In this document: piece after piece, positions 16,225-24,288 of the stretch | Layout: each line of letters begins with the position of its first letter | Numbering within the stretch: the stretch's first letter is position 1 | DNA from: Thermoplasmata archaeon | GTDB lineage: Archaea > Thermoplasmatota > Thermoplasmata > Lutacidiplasmatales > UBA184 | Reading direction: 5' to 3' | NCBI GenBank assembly: GCA_021798195.1 | Contig: JAJZYH010000003.1 | Location: 1-64,000, forward strand | DNA length: 64,000 nt | Translations under genes and position numbers: made by a program | Notes under the pieces: generated by a model | What the model was told of the DNA's origin: nothing | The model's database searches: none | The model's input: the letters and a program-made list of their open reading frames with translations, nothing else

Positions 16225-17802
16225 TCATCCCTCGAGGGTCAGGGAGACCGTGATCACCCGCAAGCTGATCCCCACTGTGTACACGGGCGCCACCACGACA
16301 TACACATCCTGCCCCGCATGGGCGGCGCAGATGGCGGCCGCGCTGGTGGCGCAATCGTAGACCACGGTCCCCGATATCACCTGCGGGTACTGGGCGAAGA
16401 ACGACGTCCAGGCCTGGGGGTAGGGTGTGGTGATGTTCAGGAACTCCGGGGAGAGGACGGCCGTGTTGCCCTGCTGGCCGTTCACCAGTTGAAACGTGCT
16501 CTCCTTCACGAATTGGGTCTGGATGGCCACGGAACCAGCCCCGTTCACCTCGTCGAAGTGGCTCACCTCGAACTGGATCAGGGTGAGATTTGCCGTCCAA
16601 CCCTCGGGCGTTAACGAGGCGGAGAACGGGAAGGGGCTCACCATCGTCGAGTTGCTCCCGCTCAGCCCGCCCAGGATGATGGCCCCCTGCTCGAAGTCAA
16701 AGGTGGTGGACGGGTAAAAGCGGTTGGCCAGGTTCATGAAGAGGCCCCCCAGCGCCGACTGGTTGAAGTCCGTCGCCTGGACCTGGGTGAAGGCACAGGG
16801 GACGAAACCGGACTTGTTCTGCCAGATGATGGTGTTGTTGTTGGCCTCCCCGTTGGTGGGCATCCAGGTCCTCGTGGGCCCGGTGAACCGTCCCACGTTG
16901 TTCCAGAAGATGAGGCTCTGGTTCAGGTTCCGCCCGTTACTCGCCGACGTGGTGATGGGGCCGATGCTGTCGGTGGCCCCGGAGTCGGAGCTGGGGCAGA
17001 TGGTGGATTGGGTGCCGATGAACTGGGTGACCACGGAGAAGCCTTTGTTGGTCCCGGAAGCCCCGCTGAACAGGGCGCTGTAGGTATCCCCCGTCCCGCT
17101 GATGATGAAATTGATGGGTTTCAGGGTGCTGCTGGAACCCGCCGTGGAAAATTGTACCGAATCGTCGTTGCCCTGGAGGGCGATGAGGATCTCGGCTTGG
17201 TTGTTCCCGTTATAGCTGATGGAGATGACGTCGTTGCTCCCGGTGAGGTTCAGGATCAGGTTATCGTTTCCCCCCGTGACCGACACGGACAGGGTGGTGG
17301 AGTTTCCGCTCCAGTTGTAGTAGGTGGTGTGCCCCTGACCGGAACAATGGCCCGATCCCCCCGAGATGCACCCACCCAGCGGGTTCCAATCGATGTAGGG
17401 ATAGTGGATCGTCGCGATGGAGAACCCGAACTGGGAGCTCATGGAACCGGTGGGGTCCAGGCCCAGCACCGAATCCGCCGGGGCCCCATAGGGGGGGAGG
17501 GAGGGGCTCCCCAGCACCAGGGGTGCCGCGAGGCTCATGGGGGTCTGGGGGTGCGCCGCCTCGGCGAGGATGTCCGCCTGCAGCTGCTTGAGCTCGTTCT
17601 CCACCTGGAGGACGTGCTGGAACTCGGCCGCCCTCTCCTGGGTGGGGAGGGTGTTGGCCAGGTAGTTCGCGAGCCCGCCCACCAGGATGAGGATGATGAA
17701 GGTCACGGCGATGGCGCTCGCCGCCCCGCGCCGGGAGGTGCGCAGGCGCCGACGGCCGGCGATGAAGCGGTGGGGGGAACGGGGAGATGACAGAACGGAC
17801 AC
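16225..17802 (-). CDS. pilin-like secreted surface protein
   Basis: A 525-residue protein with a type IV pilin-like N-terminus: Arg-rich leader RRLRTSRRG, then a 20-residue hydrophobic helix (ASAIAVTFIILILVGGLANY) and a polar helix (HVLQVENELKQLQADILAEA). This arrangement suits processing by an archaeal prepilin peptidase after the RRG and anchoring in the membrane. The remaining about 430 residues are Ser, Thr, Asn and Gly-rich with many NxS/T sequons, as expected for a glycosylated extracellular beta-rich domain. It is far larger than structural pilins, so it may be a minor pseudopilin or adhesin. TTTTAG lies about 40 bp upstream of the ATG at 17802. Confidence 0.72.
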   Translation of the reverse strand: MSVLSSPRSPHRFIAGRRRLRTSRRGAASAIAVTFIILILVGGLANYLANTLPTQERAAEFQHVLQVENELKQLQADILAEAAHPQTPMSLAAPLVLGSPSLPPYGAPADSVLGLDPTGSMSSQFGFSIATIHYPYIDWNPLGGCISGGSGHCSGQGHTTYYNWSGNSTTLSVSVTGGNDNLILNLTGSNDVISISYNGNNQAEILIALQGNDDSVQFSTAGSSSTLKPINFIISGTGDTYSALFSGASGTNKGFSVVTQFIGTQSTICPSSDSGATDSIGPITTSASNGRNLNQSLIFWNNVGRFTGPTRTWMPTNGEANNNTIIWQNKSGFVPCAFTQVQATDFNQSALGGLFMNLANRFYPSTTFDFEQGAIILGGLSGSNSTMVSPFPFSASLTPEGWTANLTLIQFEVSHFDEVNGAGSVAIQTQFVKESTFQLVNGQQGNTAVLSPEFLNITTPYPQAWTSFFAQYPQVISGTVVYDCATSAAAICAAHAGQDVYVVVAPVYTVGISLRVITVSLTLEG

Positions 17803-17838
17803 AGTTCGGGGTCCCGTGATAATACTCCCGGGCCCCGT

Positions 17839-18282
17839 CTAAAAGGTATCGAATGGAGGGGGGCTCCCCCTCCGGGCCGGACCGGGACGCCCGGAGGGGC
17901 GTTCCGGAGCTCCCCTCCGGGGTCGGCGGACGCCCATCCAGCGCTTCGCCTTCCGGAGGGTCCCCCAGGTCCGCACGGTGCGCACCCGGCCATTGAGCCC
18001 GGGGAGCGGATCCCGGTTCCAGAGGGTCCGGGCCGGAGCGGAGGCCCAATGGGGAACCTCCACGATGGCGCGGGAACCCTCCATGCGGATCACCCGCAGC
18101 CGGGGGGCCTCGGGCCCTCCGGGGGAATCCCGGGCCGGAAGGAGTTGGGCGAGGAGGCGCGAGAGGTCCCGGGGACCCACGCGCTCCCCGCCCCCGATCT
18201 CCACCCCGATGTAGCGAGGGCGGTGCTTCGGCTCAGCGGACGAGCTCGATGCCTTCCTCGGACTCTCCGGTTGCGTAGCCAC
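17839..18282 (-). CDS. rnp2: RNase P protein component 2 (Pop5-like)
   Basis: Probable protein subunit of archaeal RNase P, which matures tRNA 5' ends. About 147 residues; the core follows the Pop5 pattern: RPRYIGVEI at the start, DLSRLLAQLLP, the central strand LRVIRMEGSRAIVEVPH, and VRTVRTWGTLRKAKR at the end. The N-terminal about 20 and C-terminal about 35 residues are low-complexity. The gene overlaps the 3' end of ftsZ on the same strand; the GTG at 18282 is the nearest plausible start, with an earlier candidate at 18315. Similarity is recognisable but divergent. Confidence 0.62.
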   Translation of the reverse strand: MATQPESPRKASSSSAEPKHRPRYIGVEIGGGERVGPRDLSRLLAQLLPARDSPGGPEAPRLRVIRMEGSRAIVEVPHWASAPARTLWNRDPLPGLNGRVRTVRTWGTLRKAKRWMGVRRPRRGAPERPSGRPGPARRGSPPPFDTF

Positions 18283-19360
18283 CCCGGGAACCCAGGAGGT
18301 TCGCGGCCTTAACACCCGTGATGATGAGGAGCACCTTGATGGTGTTCTCCATCTCGGGGGAGGGATCCACCGTGCACCCCCAGATGATCCGGGCGCGCTT
18401 GGAGATCTTGGAGCCCACCAGGGCGGCGGCCTTCTCCGCCTCGCTCACGGTCATGCTGGGTCCGCCCACCACGCGGACCAGCGCCCCCGTGGCGTCCTTG
18501 AGGTCCACGTCCCCCAGGAGGGGGGAGGTGAGCGCCTCGTTCACGGCCTCGGTGACGCGGTCGGTGGCGGACTCGCTCTCGCCCAGCCCGATGAGGGCCA
18601 CCCCGCCGTCCTTCATGATGGTCATGAGGTCGGCGTAGTCGAGGTTCACGAGCCCCGGCTTCGTGACGATCTCCGTGATCCCCTTGATGGCGGTCATGAG
18701 GACCGCATCGGCGAGCTTGAACGCGGCGTCGAGGGGCATCCGCGGGACGAGCTCCAGGAGCTTGTCGTTCTGGATCACGATGGTGGTGTCGCAGACCCGG
18801 CGCAGGCGCTCCAGCCCGTCCTTGGCCTGCTCCATCCGGACGGCCCCCTCGGCGCTGAAGGGGATGGTGGTGACCCCCATGGTGAGGGCCCCCATCTCCT
18901 TGGCGATGCGGGCCACGAGGTGCGCGGAACCGGTCCCGGTGCCGCCCCCCATCCCCGCCGTGACGAACACGATGTTGGCGCCGTTGAGGAATCCCCGGAT
19001 GTCCTCCTCGTTCTCCCGGGCCGCCTCCTCGCCCACCTCGGGGCGCGCTCCCGCGCCCAGCCCCTTGGTGCACCGGCGTCCGATGAGGATCTTCCGGGGC
19101 GAGTGGACGGTGAGGAGGTGCTTCGCATCGGTGTTGATGGCGCACATCTCCGCACCCTGGATCCCCTCCTCGGTGCAGCGGTTGATGGTGTTGGAGCCGC
19201 CTCCGCCGCACCCGACGATCCGGATGTTGACCTTGAGCTGCTCGGCGAGCTTCGCCAGCTCGTCGTCGTCGGGGCTGACCCCACCCGGGGCGGGCCTTCG
19301 CTCTTCCAATGCCTTGTTCTCTTCGTGCTTCACAATCGCTTCCTGGATGATGGATTTCAT
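18233..19360 (-). CDS. ftsZ: cell division protein FtsZ
   Basis: Tubulin-like GTPase that forms the division ring. The 375-residue protein has the nucleotide-binding start IVGCGGGGSNTINR, the tubulin signature GMGGGTGTGSA, the T6-type AVRMEQAKDGLERL region and the synergy-loop NLDYADLMTIMKDGG needed for GTP hydrolysis. It resembles the FtsZ1 group of archaea. The C-terminus ends shortly after the globular domain with no long linker. ATG 19360; the leader is unusually long for this window, about 50 nt, and starts in a perfect palindrome. Its 3' end is overlapped by the RNase P gene. Confidence 0.95.
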   Translation of the reverse strand: MKSIIQEAIVKHEENKALEERRPAPGGVSPDDDELAKLAEQLKVNIRIVGCGGGGSNTINRCTEEGIQGAEMCAINTDAKHLLTVHSPRKILIGRRCTKGLGAGARPEVGEEAARENEEDIRGFLNGANIVFVTAGMGGGTGTGSAHLVARIAKEMGALTMGVTTIPFSAEGAVRMEQAKDGLERLRRVCDTTIVIQNDKLLELVPRMPLDAAFKLADAVLMTAIKGITEIVTKPGLVNLDYADLMTIMKDGGVALIGLGESESATDRVTEAVNEALTSPLLGDVDLKDATGALVRVVGGPSMTVSEAEKAAALVGSKISKRARIIWGCTVDPSPEMENTIKVLLIITGVKAANLLGSRGGYATGESEEGIELVR

Positions 19361-19394
19361 GGAGACCGCCCCGAGTTGTTCACCTGTTTGTCTG

Positions 19395-19413
19395 CCGAGC
19401 GTCAGACGCTCGG
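19395..19413 (-). promoter_or_regulatory. perfect palindrome at the predicted ftsZ transcription start
   Basis: CCGAGCGTC-A-GACGCTCGG on the plus strand: two exact 9-bp arms around one base. It lies 35 bp upstream of the ATG and about 25 bp downstream of the TATA box, so it covers the predicted start site and the first bases of the leader. It could be an operator for a dimeric regulator or, as RNA, a strong 5' hairpin. Confidence 0.6.
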
Positions 19414-19436
19414 GAGAGTATTGCGGGGGGCCCCTA

Positions 19437-19442
19437 CTTAAA
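19437..19442 (-). promoter_or_regulatory. TATA box of ftsZ
   Basis: Minus-strand TTTAAG. Standard archaeal spacing puts transcription start near 19413, the outer edge of the palindrome, giving a leader of about 50 nt. Confidence 0.5.
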
Positions 19443-20529
19443 TCTTGGCTTCCATCGGGGCGTTTCCTGTCGGAGAGGTGTCGGACGCCCCGGTGCCAAC
19501 CCGCGCGGGCGCATCTCCCCCGTCATCGCCCGTCCTTTCCCGGGCTCTCTTCCAGCGCTGGTAGGCGAGGGTCCCCGGAGGGGGTGGGGGAGGCGGAGGG
19601 CGCGTCCCGATCCACACCGCGAACGAGAACAGGAGCGCACCCCCTCCCGCGTATCCCGCCACGGTGACCGTCGCCCCCAGCGCCACATCCGGGGCGGGGA
19701 TCCGCACGAAGCTCCATCGGACCTCCGTCCCCTGGGAGGCCCCGCCGGAAGAGGGGGTCTCGATCATCCTGAGGCCGTACGCCCCGCCGGGCCCCTTGAC
19801 GCTCACCGTGAGCACGGCGGGTTCCGTGGGCGGGCCCGCCGTGGTCTCCTGGATCGTCACGTTCCCCGGACCCAGGAGCACCGCCTGGACCGTGGAGGCG
19901 TTGGGCGTCGCCGCCACCAGCGCGAAGAGAATGTCCCCCGGGCCCGCCGAAAGGTTCGCCTCCGCGGCCCCTCCCGGGGCGAGCGACAGGCCCTGGGTCA
20001 GGCGCGCCTGGGCCAGCACCTGGACCGGAGGGAGCGCCTCGTACCCGGCGAAGAGGATCAGGGCCACCAGGAGCACCGCCCCCCCGGCCATGATCCCGGT
20101 GCGGCCCCAGCGGTGCCGCCGGATCCGCCGCTGCCCCGGGGTCTCCCCGCCCGGATGCGCCAGGGAAAGGTAGCCCACGAAGGTGAGGAGGGCCGCGAGG
20201 ACGGTGGCCGGGGAGCTGGGCCCCACCGCACCTCCCACGAAGTAGCTGCCGCCCGCGAGGGAAAGGGAGGCGAAGAGGAGGGGGGCGGTGACCCCGTGCT
20301 CCCCCCGGCGCCCCGCGAGGAAGAGGCCCAACGGGAGCAAGAGCGCCACGGCCGCCGCCACAGCGAGGTATCCTGCGAGGTGGATCCCCCACGGGACCGC
20401 GAGGAGGGAATCGGCCGCACCGAGCTCCAGGGCGAGGGAAAGGGTGAGAAGGACCACCACCAGCCACCAGAGGGGGCGAGGGCGTCGCGGGCGCTCCGGC
20501 CCCTTTCCCGCATAGGGTTGGTTCGTCAC
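19438..20529 (-). CDS. multi-spanning membrane protein of unknown function
   Basis: Unrecognised 363-residue membrane protein. Hydrophobic segments appear at WWLVVVLLTLSLALELGA, HLAGYLAVAAAVALLLPLGL, a third and fourth pair before residue 120, then AGGAVLLVALILFAGY, and a last one GGALLFSFAVWIG near the C-terminus. Between the last two lies an about 130-residue, Ala/Gly/Thr-rich domain with NxS/T sequons, probably outside the cell. The C-terminal tail is cytoplasmic, Pro-rich and charged. The GTG at 20529 fits a TTATG TATA-like box about 35 bp upstream; a GTG at 20562 is the alternative. Its end overlaps the ftsZ promoter. Confidence 0.6.
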   Translation of the reverse strand: MTNQPYAGKGPERPRRPRPLWWLVVVLLTLSLALELGAADSLLAVPWGIHLAGYLAVAAAVALLLPLGLFLAGRRGEHGVTAPLLFASLSLAGGSYFVGGAVGPSSPATVLAALLTFVGYLSLAHPGGETPGQRRIRRHRWGRTGIMAGGAVLLVALILFAGYEALPPVQVLAQARLTQGLSLAPGGAAEANLSAGPGDILFALVAATPNASTVQAVLLGPGNVTIQETTAGPPTEPAVLTVSVKGPGGAYGLRMIETPSSGGASQGTEVRWSFVRIPAPDVALGATVTVAGYAGGGALLFSFAVWIGTRPPPPPPPPGTLAYQRWKRARERTGDDGGDAPARVGTGASDTSPTGNAPMEAKI

Positions 20530-20644
20530 GGGGGATTCCGGGCCCCGGGAAGCGTCCACCACATAACCCCATCCCGTTCCCGCATGGCCCGGCGGGGTCC
20601 CGGTCCGGGCAAGCTTTTCTCCCGGGGCCGGATGCGAGGGGGTC

Positions 20645-23600
20645 GTGGAGGAGTATTTCGCCCTCCTGGCCCGGGAGGCCGAGTCGGCCTACCAGGTGGC
20701 CCAGAGGGCACGCGCGGTGGGGATCGACCCCGAACCCACGGTGGAGATCCCCCGCGCCGAGGACATGGCCTCCCGGGTGGAGAAGCTCCTGCGCCGCTGG
20801 AACGTGGAGGGGATCGCGCCCCGGATCCGGGAGCTGGCGCGGACCCTGCCCCGGGAGGAGGTGGCGCTCCGGCTCGCCGAGGAGATCGCCTCGGAGACGT
20901 CCCGGGGGAACCTCGAGACACGTCTCGACACCGCCCTGCGGGTGGGCCTTGCCATCCTCACCGAGGGGATCCTGGTGGCGCCCCTGGAGGGGCTCGCCGA
21001 GATCCACGTGCGGGACGACCCCCAGGGTCCCTACGTGGACCTCTTCTACGCCGGTCCCATCCGGGCGGCCGGGGGGACCGCGCAGGCCCTCTCGGTGCTC
21101 CTCGCGGACCGGGTCCGCCGGTCCCTGGGCCTCGCCGCGTTCCGGGCGACCCCCGAGGAGATCGGGCGGTACAAGGAGGAGATCCCCCTCTACAAGCATC
21201 TCCAGCACCTCCAGTACACGCCGTCCCCCGAGGAGATCGAGACGGTGGTCGCGAACCTCCCGGTGTGCGTGAACGGGGAGGCCACCGAGCGAAAGGAGGA
21301 GGTGAGCGCCTTCCGGGACCTGCCCCGGGTGGGGACCAACGGGATCCGGGGCGGGGCATGCCTCGTCCTCGCCGAGGGGATCTGCCTGAAGGCCCCCAAG
21401 CTCCGGAAGATCGTGGAGCGCCTGGGGATCCCGGGGTGGGAGTTCCTCGCCCACGTGGGGCAGAAGGGGACGCCGGAGAAGGAGGTGGAGGGGAACCTCC
21501 CCAAGTACCTCGCCGAGACGTTGGGAGGAAGGCCCATCCTCTCCTACCCCCGCCGTCCGGGCGGTTTCCGCCTGGTCTACGGCCGTAGCCGCACCACCGG
21601 CCTCGCGGCGGCGGGGGTGAACCCGGCCACCATGGTGGTCCTGCGCCACTTCGTGGCGGTGGGGACGCAGGTGAAGACGGAGTTCCCGGGGAAGGCGGCC
21701 GCGATGAGCCTCTGCGACACGGTGGAGGGTCCCCTCGTTCTCCTGGAGGACGGGTCCCTGGTGGAGGTGAACGATGTGGCGGAGGCGGAACGCCTCCTTC
21801 CGCGGATCCGGCAGATCGTGGACCTGGGGGAGATCCTGTTCTCCTACGGGGAGTTCCTGGAGAACAATCGACCCCTCATGCCGGGCGGCTACAGCCTCGC
21901 CTGGCATCTCGAGACGCTCCGCGCCCGGGGGCTCCCCATCGACCGGCGCGCCCTCGCCCCCACCTTCGACGAGGCCGTCTCCGACGCCCGGGACCACGGG
22001 GTCCCGCTCCATCCCCGCTACAACCTCTTCTGGCATGACCTCGCCCTGGAGGGCCTTGTCCCCCTCTCCCGGACCGTGGAGCGCACGGGCCGCTGGGAGA
22101 ACTCCACGCTCCTCCTTCCCGCCTCCCCCGAGCTCAAGGCGGACCTCATCACCCTGGGGGTTCCCCACCAGGAGGAGGGAGGCACGTTCCGCTTGAGCCC
22201 CCGCCTCGCGCCGTCATTCCTCCGGGGCCTGGGCCTCGAGGTCTCGGAGGGAGCGGTCCGGCGGCGCACCGAACTCCCGGAGATCCTCCCCGGGGCGTTC
22301 TCCTCCACCCTGGAGGTGGTGGAGCACCTCGCGGGGATCCGCATCCGTCCCCGGGGGCCCACCCGGGTGGGCCTTCGGGTGGGCCGCCCGGAGAAGGCCC
22401 GGCAGCGGACCATGGACCCCAACGTCCACGCGCTCTTCCCCGTGGGGGAGGCGGGGGGCCCCCAGAGGTCCCTCGTGAAGCTCCTGGGGTCCCGGGGCCG
22501 CTCGGGGGTCCCCCTCACCCTGGGGATCCGGAAATGCCCCAGCTGCGGCACCCACACCCCGTGGGGGCGCTGCCCGTGCGGGGCGCACACCGCCCCCACG
22601 GGGAAGACGGTGACCCAGGAGGTCCAGGTGGGCTCCCTCTTCGAGGCGTCGGTGAAGAGGCTGGGACTGCCCCACGTCCCCGGTGTGAAGGGGGTGAAAT
22701 CCCTCATGTCCGAGTCCCGCACCCCCGAACCCCTGGAGAAGGGGATCCTCCGCGCCTTCCACGGCGTGAGCGTCTACCAGGACGGCACCGCGCGGTTCGA
22801 TCTCTCCGACCTCCCCCTCACCCACGTGCGCCCGCGGGAGATCGGCCTCTCCGTGGCCACGGCACGCTCCCTGGGGTACCAGCTCGACTGGATGGGAGAC
22901 CCGCTGGAGAGCCCCGACCAGCTGGTGGAGCTCAGGCCCCACGACATCGTGGTCTCGCAGAGCTGCGGGGAATACCTGGTCCGCATCGCCCGCTTCGTGG
23001 ACGACGAGCTGCGTCTCCTCTACGACCTTCCGCCCTTCTACCGCGCCCGCACCCCACAGGAGCTCGTGGGGCAGCTGGTCATCGCGCTGGCCCCCCACAC
23101 CTCGGGAGGGGTCTTGGGCCGCATCCTCGGGTACACCTCGGTGGAAGGGTGCTTCGCCCATCCGGTCTTCCATGCCGCCAAGCGCCGGAACTGCGACGGG
23201 GACGAGGACTCCGTGACCCTCCTCCTCGACGGGCTCCTCAACTTCTCCTTCGCCTACCTTCCCACCACCCGGGGCGCCCTCATGGACAAGCCCCTCGTCC
23301 TCACCACCCGCCTCGACGCGCGGGAGGTGGACAAGGAGGCGCACAACGTGGACCTCTCCCTCCGCTATCCCCTCGCGCTCTACGAGGCGGCCGAGAGGGG
23401 AGCCTCCCCCAAGGAGGTGGAGGGGATCATGGACCTCCTGGGGAAGCGCCTGGGGACCCCCGGCCACGAATGGACGGGGTACGGCTTCACCCACGACACC
23501 ACGGACATCGCCGGAGGGCCCGTCCGTTCCGCCTACCGGGAGGCCCGGGGCATGGAGGCGACGGTGGGGGACTCCCTGGCCCTGGAATCACAGATCCGGG

Positions 23601-24025
23601 CCGTGGACCTCCCCCACGCCGTCGCCCTGGTCCTGAACCACCACTTCCTCCCGGACCTCATGGGGAACCTCAAGAGCTACGCCACCCAGCGGTTCCGGTG
23701 CAAGGCGTGCAACGCCTCCTACCGTCGACCTCCCCTGGACCCGCACTGCACCGCGGAGGTCCGGGGCCAGCGGTGCGGCGGGGACCTCCTGCCCACGGTC
23801 TACCCGGGAGCCGTGACCAAGTACCTGGGCCTTTCCCAGCGCCTGGCCAAGACCCATGACGTGTCGCATTACCTGCGCCAGCGCCTGGACCTCCTCGAGG
23901 GATCCCTCGCCACGCTCTTCCCGGTGGAGAAGGCCTCCACCGCGTCGCTGGAACGCTACGCGGACCCGGGGTCCCCGACGCCGGGGGAGGAGGAGCCACC
24001 TCCGGAAGCACCGGAAGACCAGTGA
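20645..24025 (+). CDS. polC: DNA polymerase II (PolD) large subunit DP2
   Basis: Catalytic subunit of the archaea-specific replicative polymerase D. The 1126-residue protein has the DP2 N-terminal domain, the YAGPIRAAGGTAQALS and GTNGIRGGACLVLAEG motifs, a zinc motif C-x2-C-x7-C-x-C (CPSCGTHTPWGRCPC, about residue 630), the catalytic aspartates in NCDGDEDS at about 850, and a second Cys cluster (CKACNASY ... HCTAEVRGQRC) near the C-terminus before TVYPGAVTKYL. No intein interrupts it, although this gene often carries one. Start GTG 20645, with a GCTTTTCTC box about 28 bp upstream. Divergent from the membrane protein gene. DP1 is not in the window. Confidence 0.96.
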   Translation: MEEYFALLAREAESAYQVAQRARAVGIDPEPTVEIPRAEDMASRVEKLLRRWNVEGIAPRIRELARTLPREEVALRLAEEIASETSRGNLETRLDTALRVGLAILTEGILVAPLEGLAEIHVRDDPQGPYVDLFYAGPIRAAGGTAQALSVLLADRVRRSLGLAAFRATPEEIGRYKEEIPLYKHLQHLQYTPSPEEIETVVANLPVCVNGEATERKEEVSAFRDLPRVGTNGIRGGACLVLAEGICLKAPKLRKIVERLGIPGWEFLAHVGQKGTPEKEVEGNLPKYLAETLGGRPILSYPRRPGGFRLVYGRSRTTGLAAAGVNPATMVVLRHFVAVGTQVKTEFPGKAAAMSLCDTVEGPLVLLEDGSLVEVNDVAEAERLLPRIRQIVDLGEILFSYGEFLENNRPLMPGGYSLAWHLETLRARGLPIDRRALAPTFDEAVSDARDHGVPLHPRYNLFWHDLALEGLVPLSRTVERTGRWENSTLLLPASPELKADLITLGVPHQEEGGTFRLSPRLAPSFLRGLGLEVSEGAVRRRTELPEILPGAFSSTLEVVEHLAGIRIRPRGPTRVGLRVGRPEKARQRTMDPNVHALFPVGEAGGPQRSLVKLLGSRGRSGVPLTLGIRKCPSCGTHTPWGRCPCGAHTAPTGKTVTQEVQVGSLFEASVKRLGLPHVPGVKGVKSLMSESRTPEPLEKGILRAFHGVSVYQDGTARFDLSDLPLTHVRPREIGLSVATARSLGYQLDWMGDPLESPDQLVELRPHDIVVSQSCGEYLVRIARFVDDELRLLYDLPPFYRARTPQELVGQLVIALAPHTSGGVLGRILGYTSVEGCFAHPVFHAAKRRNCDGDEDSVTLLLDGLLNFSFAYLPTTRGALMDKPLVLTTRLDAREVDKEAHNVDLSLRYPLALYEAAERGASPKEVEGIMDLLGKRLGTPGHEWTGYGFTHDTTDIAGGPVRSAYREARGMEATVGDSLALESQIRAVDLPHAVALVLNHHFLPDLMGNLKSYATQRFRCKACNASYRRPPLDPHCTAEVRGQRCGGDLLPTVYPGAVTKYLGLSQRLAKTHDVSHYLRQRLDLLEGSLATLFPVEKASTASLERYADPGSPTPGEEEPPPEAPEDQ

Positions 24026-24057
24026 GCGGAACGCTGCGGCCTGGGACCTCCCCATCG

Positions 24058-24065
24058 CTTTAATC
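24058..24065 (+). promoter_or_regulatory. TATA box of tRNA-Arg
   Basis: CTTTAATC, centred about 26 bp before the first base of the tRNA, the standard archaeal spacing. It lies between the DP2 stop and the tRNA and supports the tRNA being transcribed. Confidence 0.6.
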
Positions 24066-24086
24066 CCGCCCCGCGCTCCCCCGGCC

Positions 24087-24196
24087 GGGCTCGTGGGGTA
24101 GTTTGGACTATCCTGATGGCCTTCGGAGCCATCGACCCGGGTTCGAAGCTCAGCGCCCCCCGAGGGGACGTTGCGGCGAAACTCCCGGCGAGCCCG
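24087..24196 (+). tRNA. tRNA-Arg (anticodon UCG) with a 35-nt intron in the T-loop
   Basis: Exon 1 is 24087-24147 and exon 2 is 24183-24196. Joined, they give a perfect cloverleaf: acceptor GGGCTCG/CGAGCCC, D-arm with GG at 18-19, anticodon stem ATGGC/GCCAT closing loop CTTCGGA (UCG), T-stem CCGGG/CCCGG and canonical T-loop TTCGAAT, discriminator G, no encoded CCA. The intron (24148-24182) lies between positions 59 and 60. It forms a full bulge-helix-bulge: outer helix is the T-stem, bulge AA^G, 4-bp helix TTCG/CGAA, bulge AC^T, and an inner hairpin CAGCG-CCCC...GGGG-A-CGTTG. Read without splicing, the 3' half mispairs. A TATA box sits at the right distance upstream. Confidence 0.92.
24148..24182 (+). 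other. bulge-helix-bulge intron of tRNA-Arg
   Basis: 35 nt removed between tRNA positions 59 and 60. Cut sites follow the rule of cleavage after the second base of each 3-nt bulge: AA^G on the 5' side and AC^T on the 3' side. The central helix pairs exon bases 24142-24145 with intron bases 24177-24180. The strict 3-4-3 form means even a homotypic archaeal splicing endonuclease should cleave it. Confidence 0.88.
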
Positions 24197-24288
24197 TCCC
24201 TGTCCTCCGGGGAGATGGAGGACGAGGGGACGCCGGGGGGGATCCGGACGTCGGGCCTTCCCACGCCGTCCCGTTCCTTTCGGGTCCC

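Noticed and set aside
24087-24161. Reading the tRNA-Arg as an unspliced 75-nt tRNA with a degenerate 3' half (pseudo-tRNA).
   Set aside because: It leaves a mismatch in the T-stem, two in the acceptor stem and a poor discriminator, whereas an exact matching 3' half lies at 24183-24196 behind a perfect bulge-helix-bulge intron.
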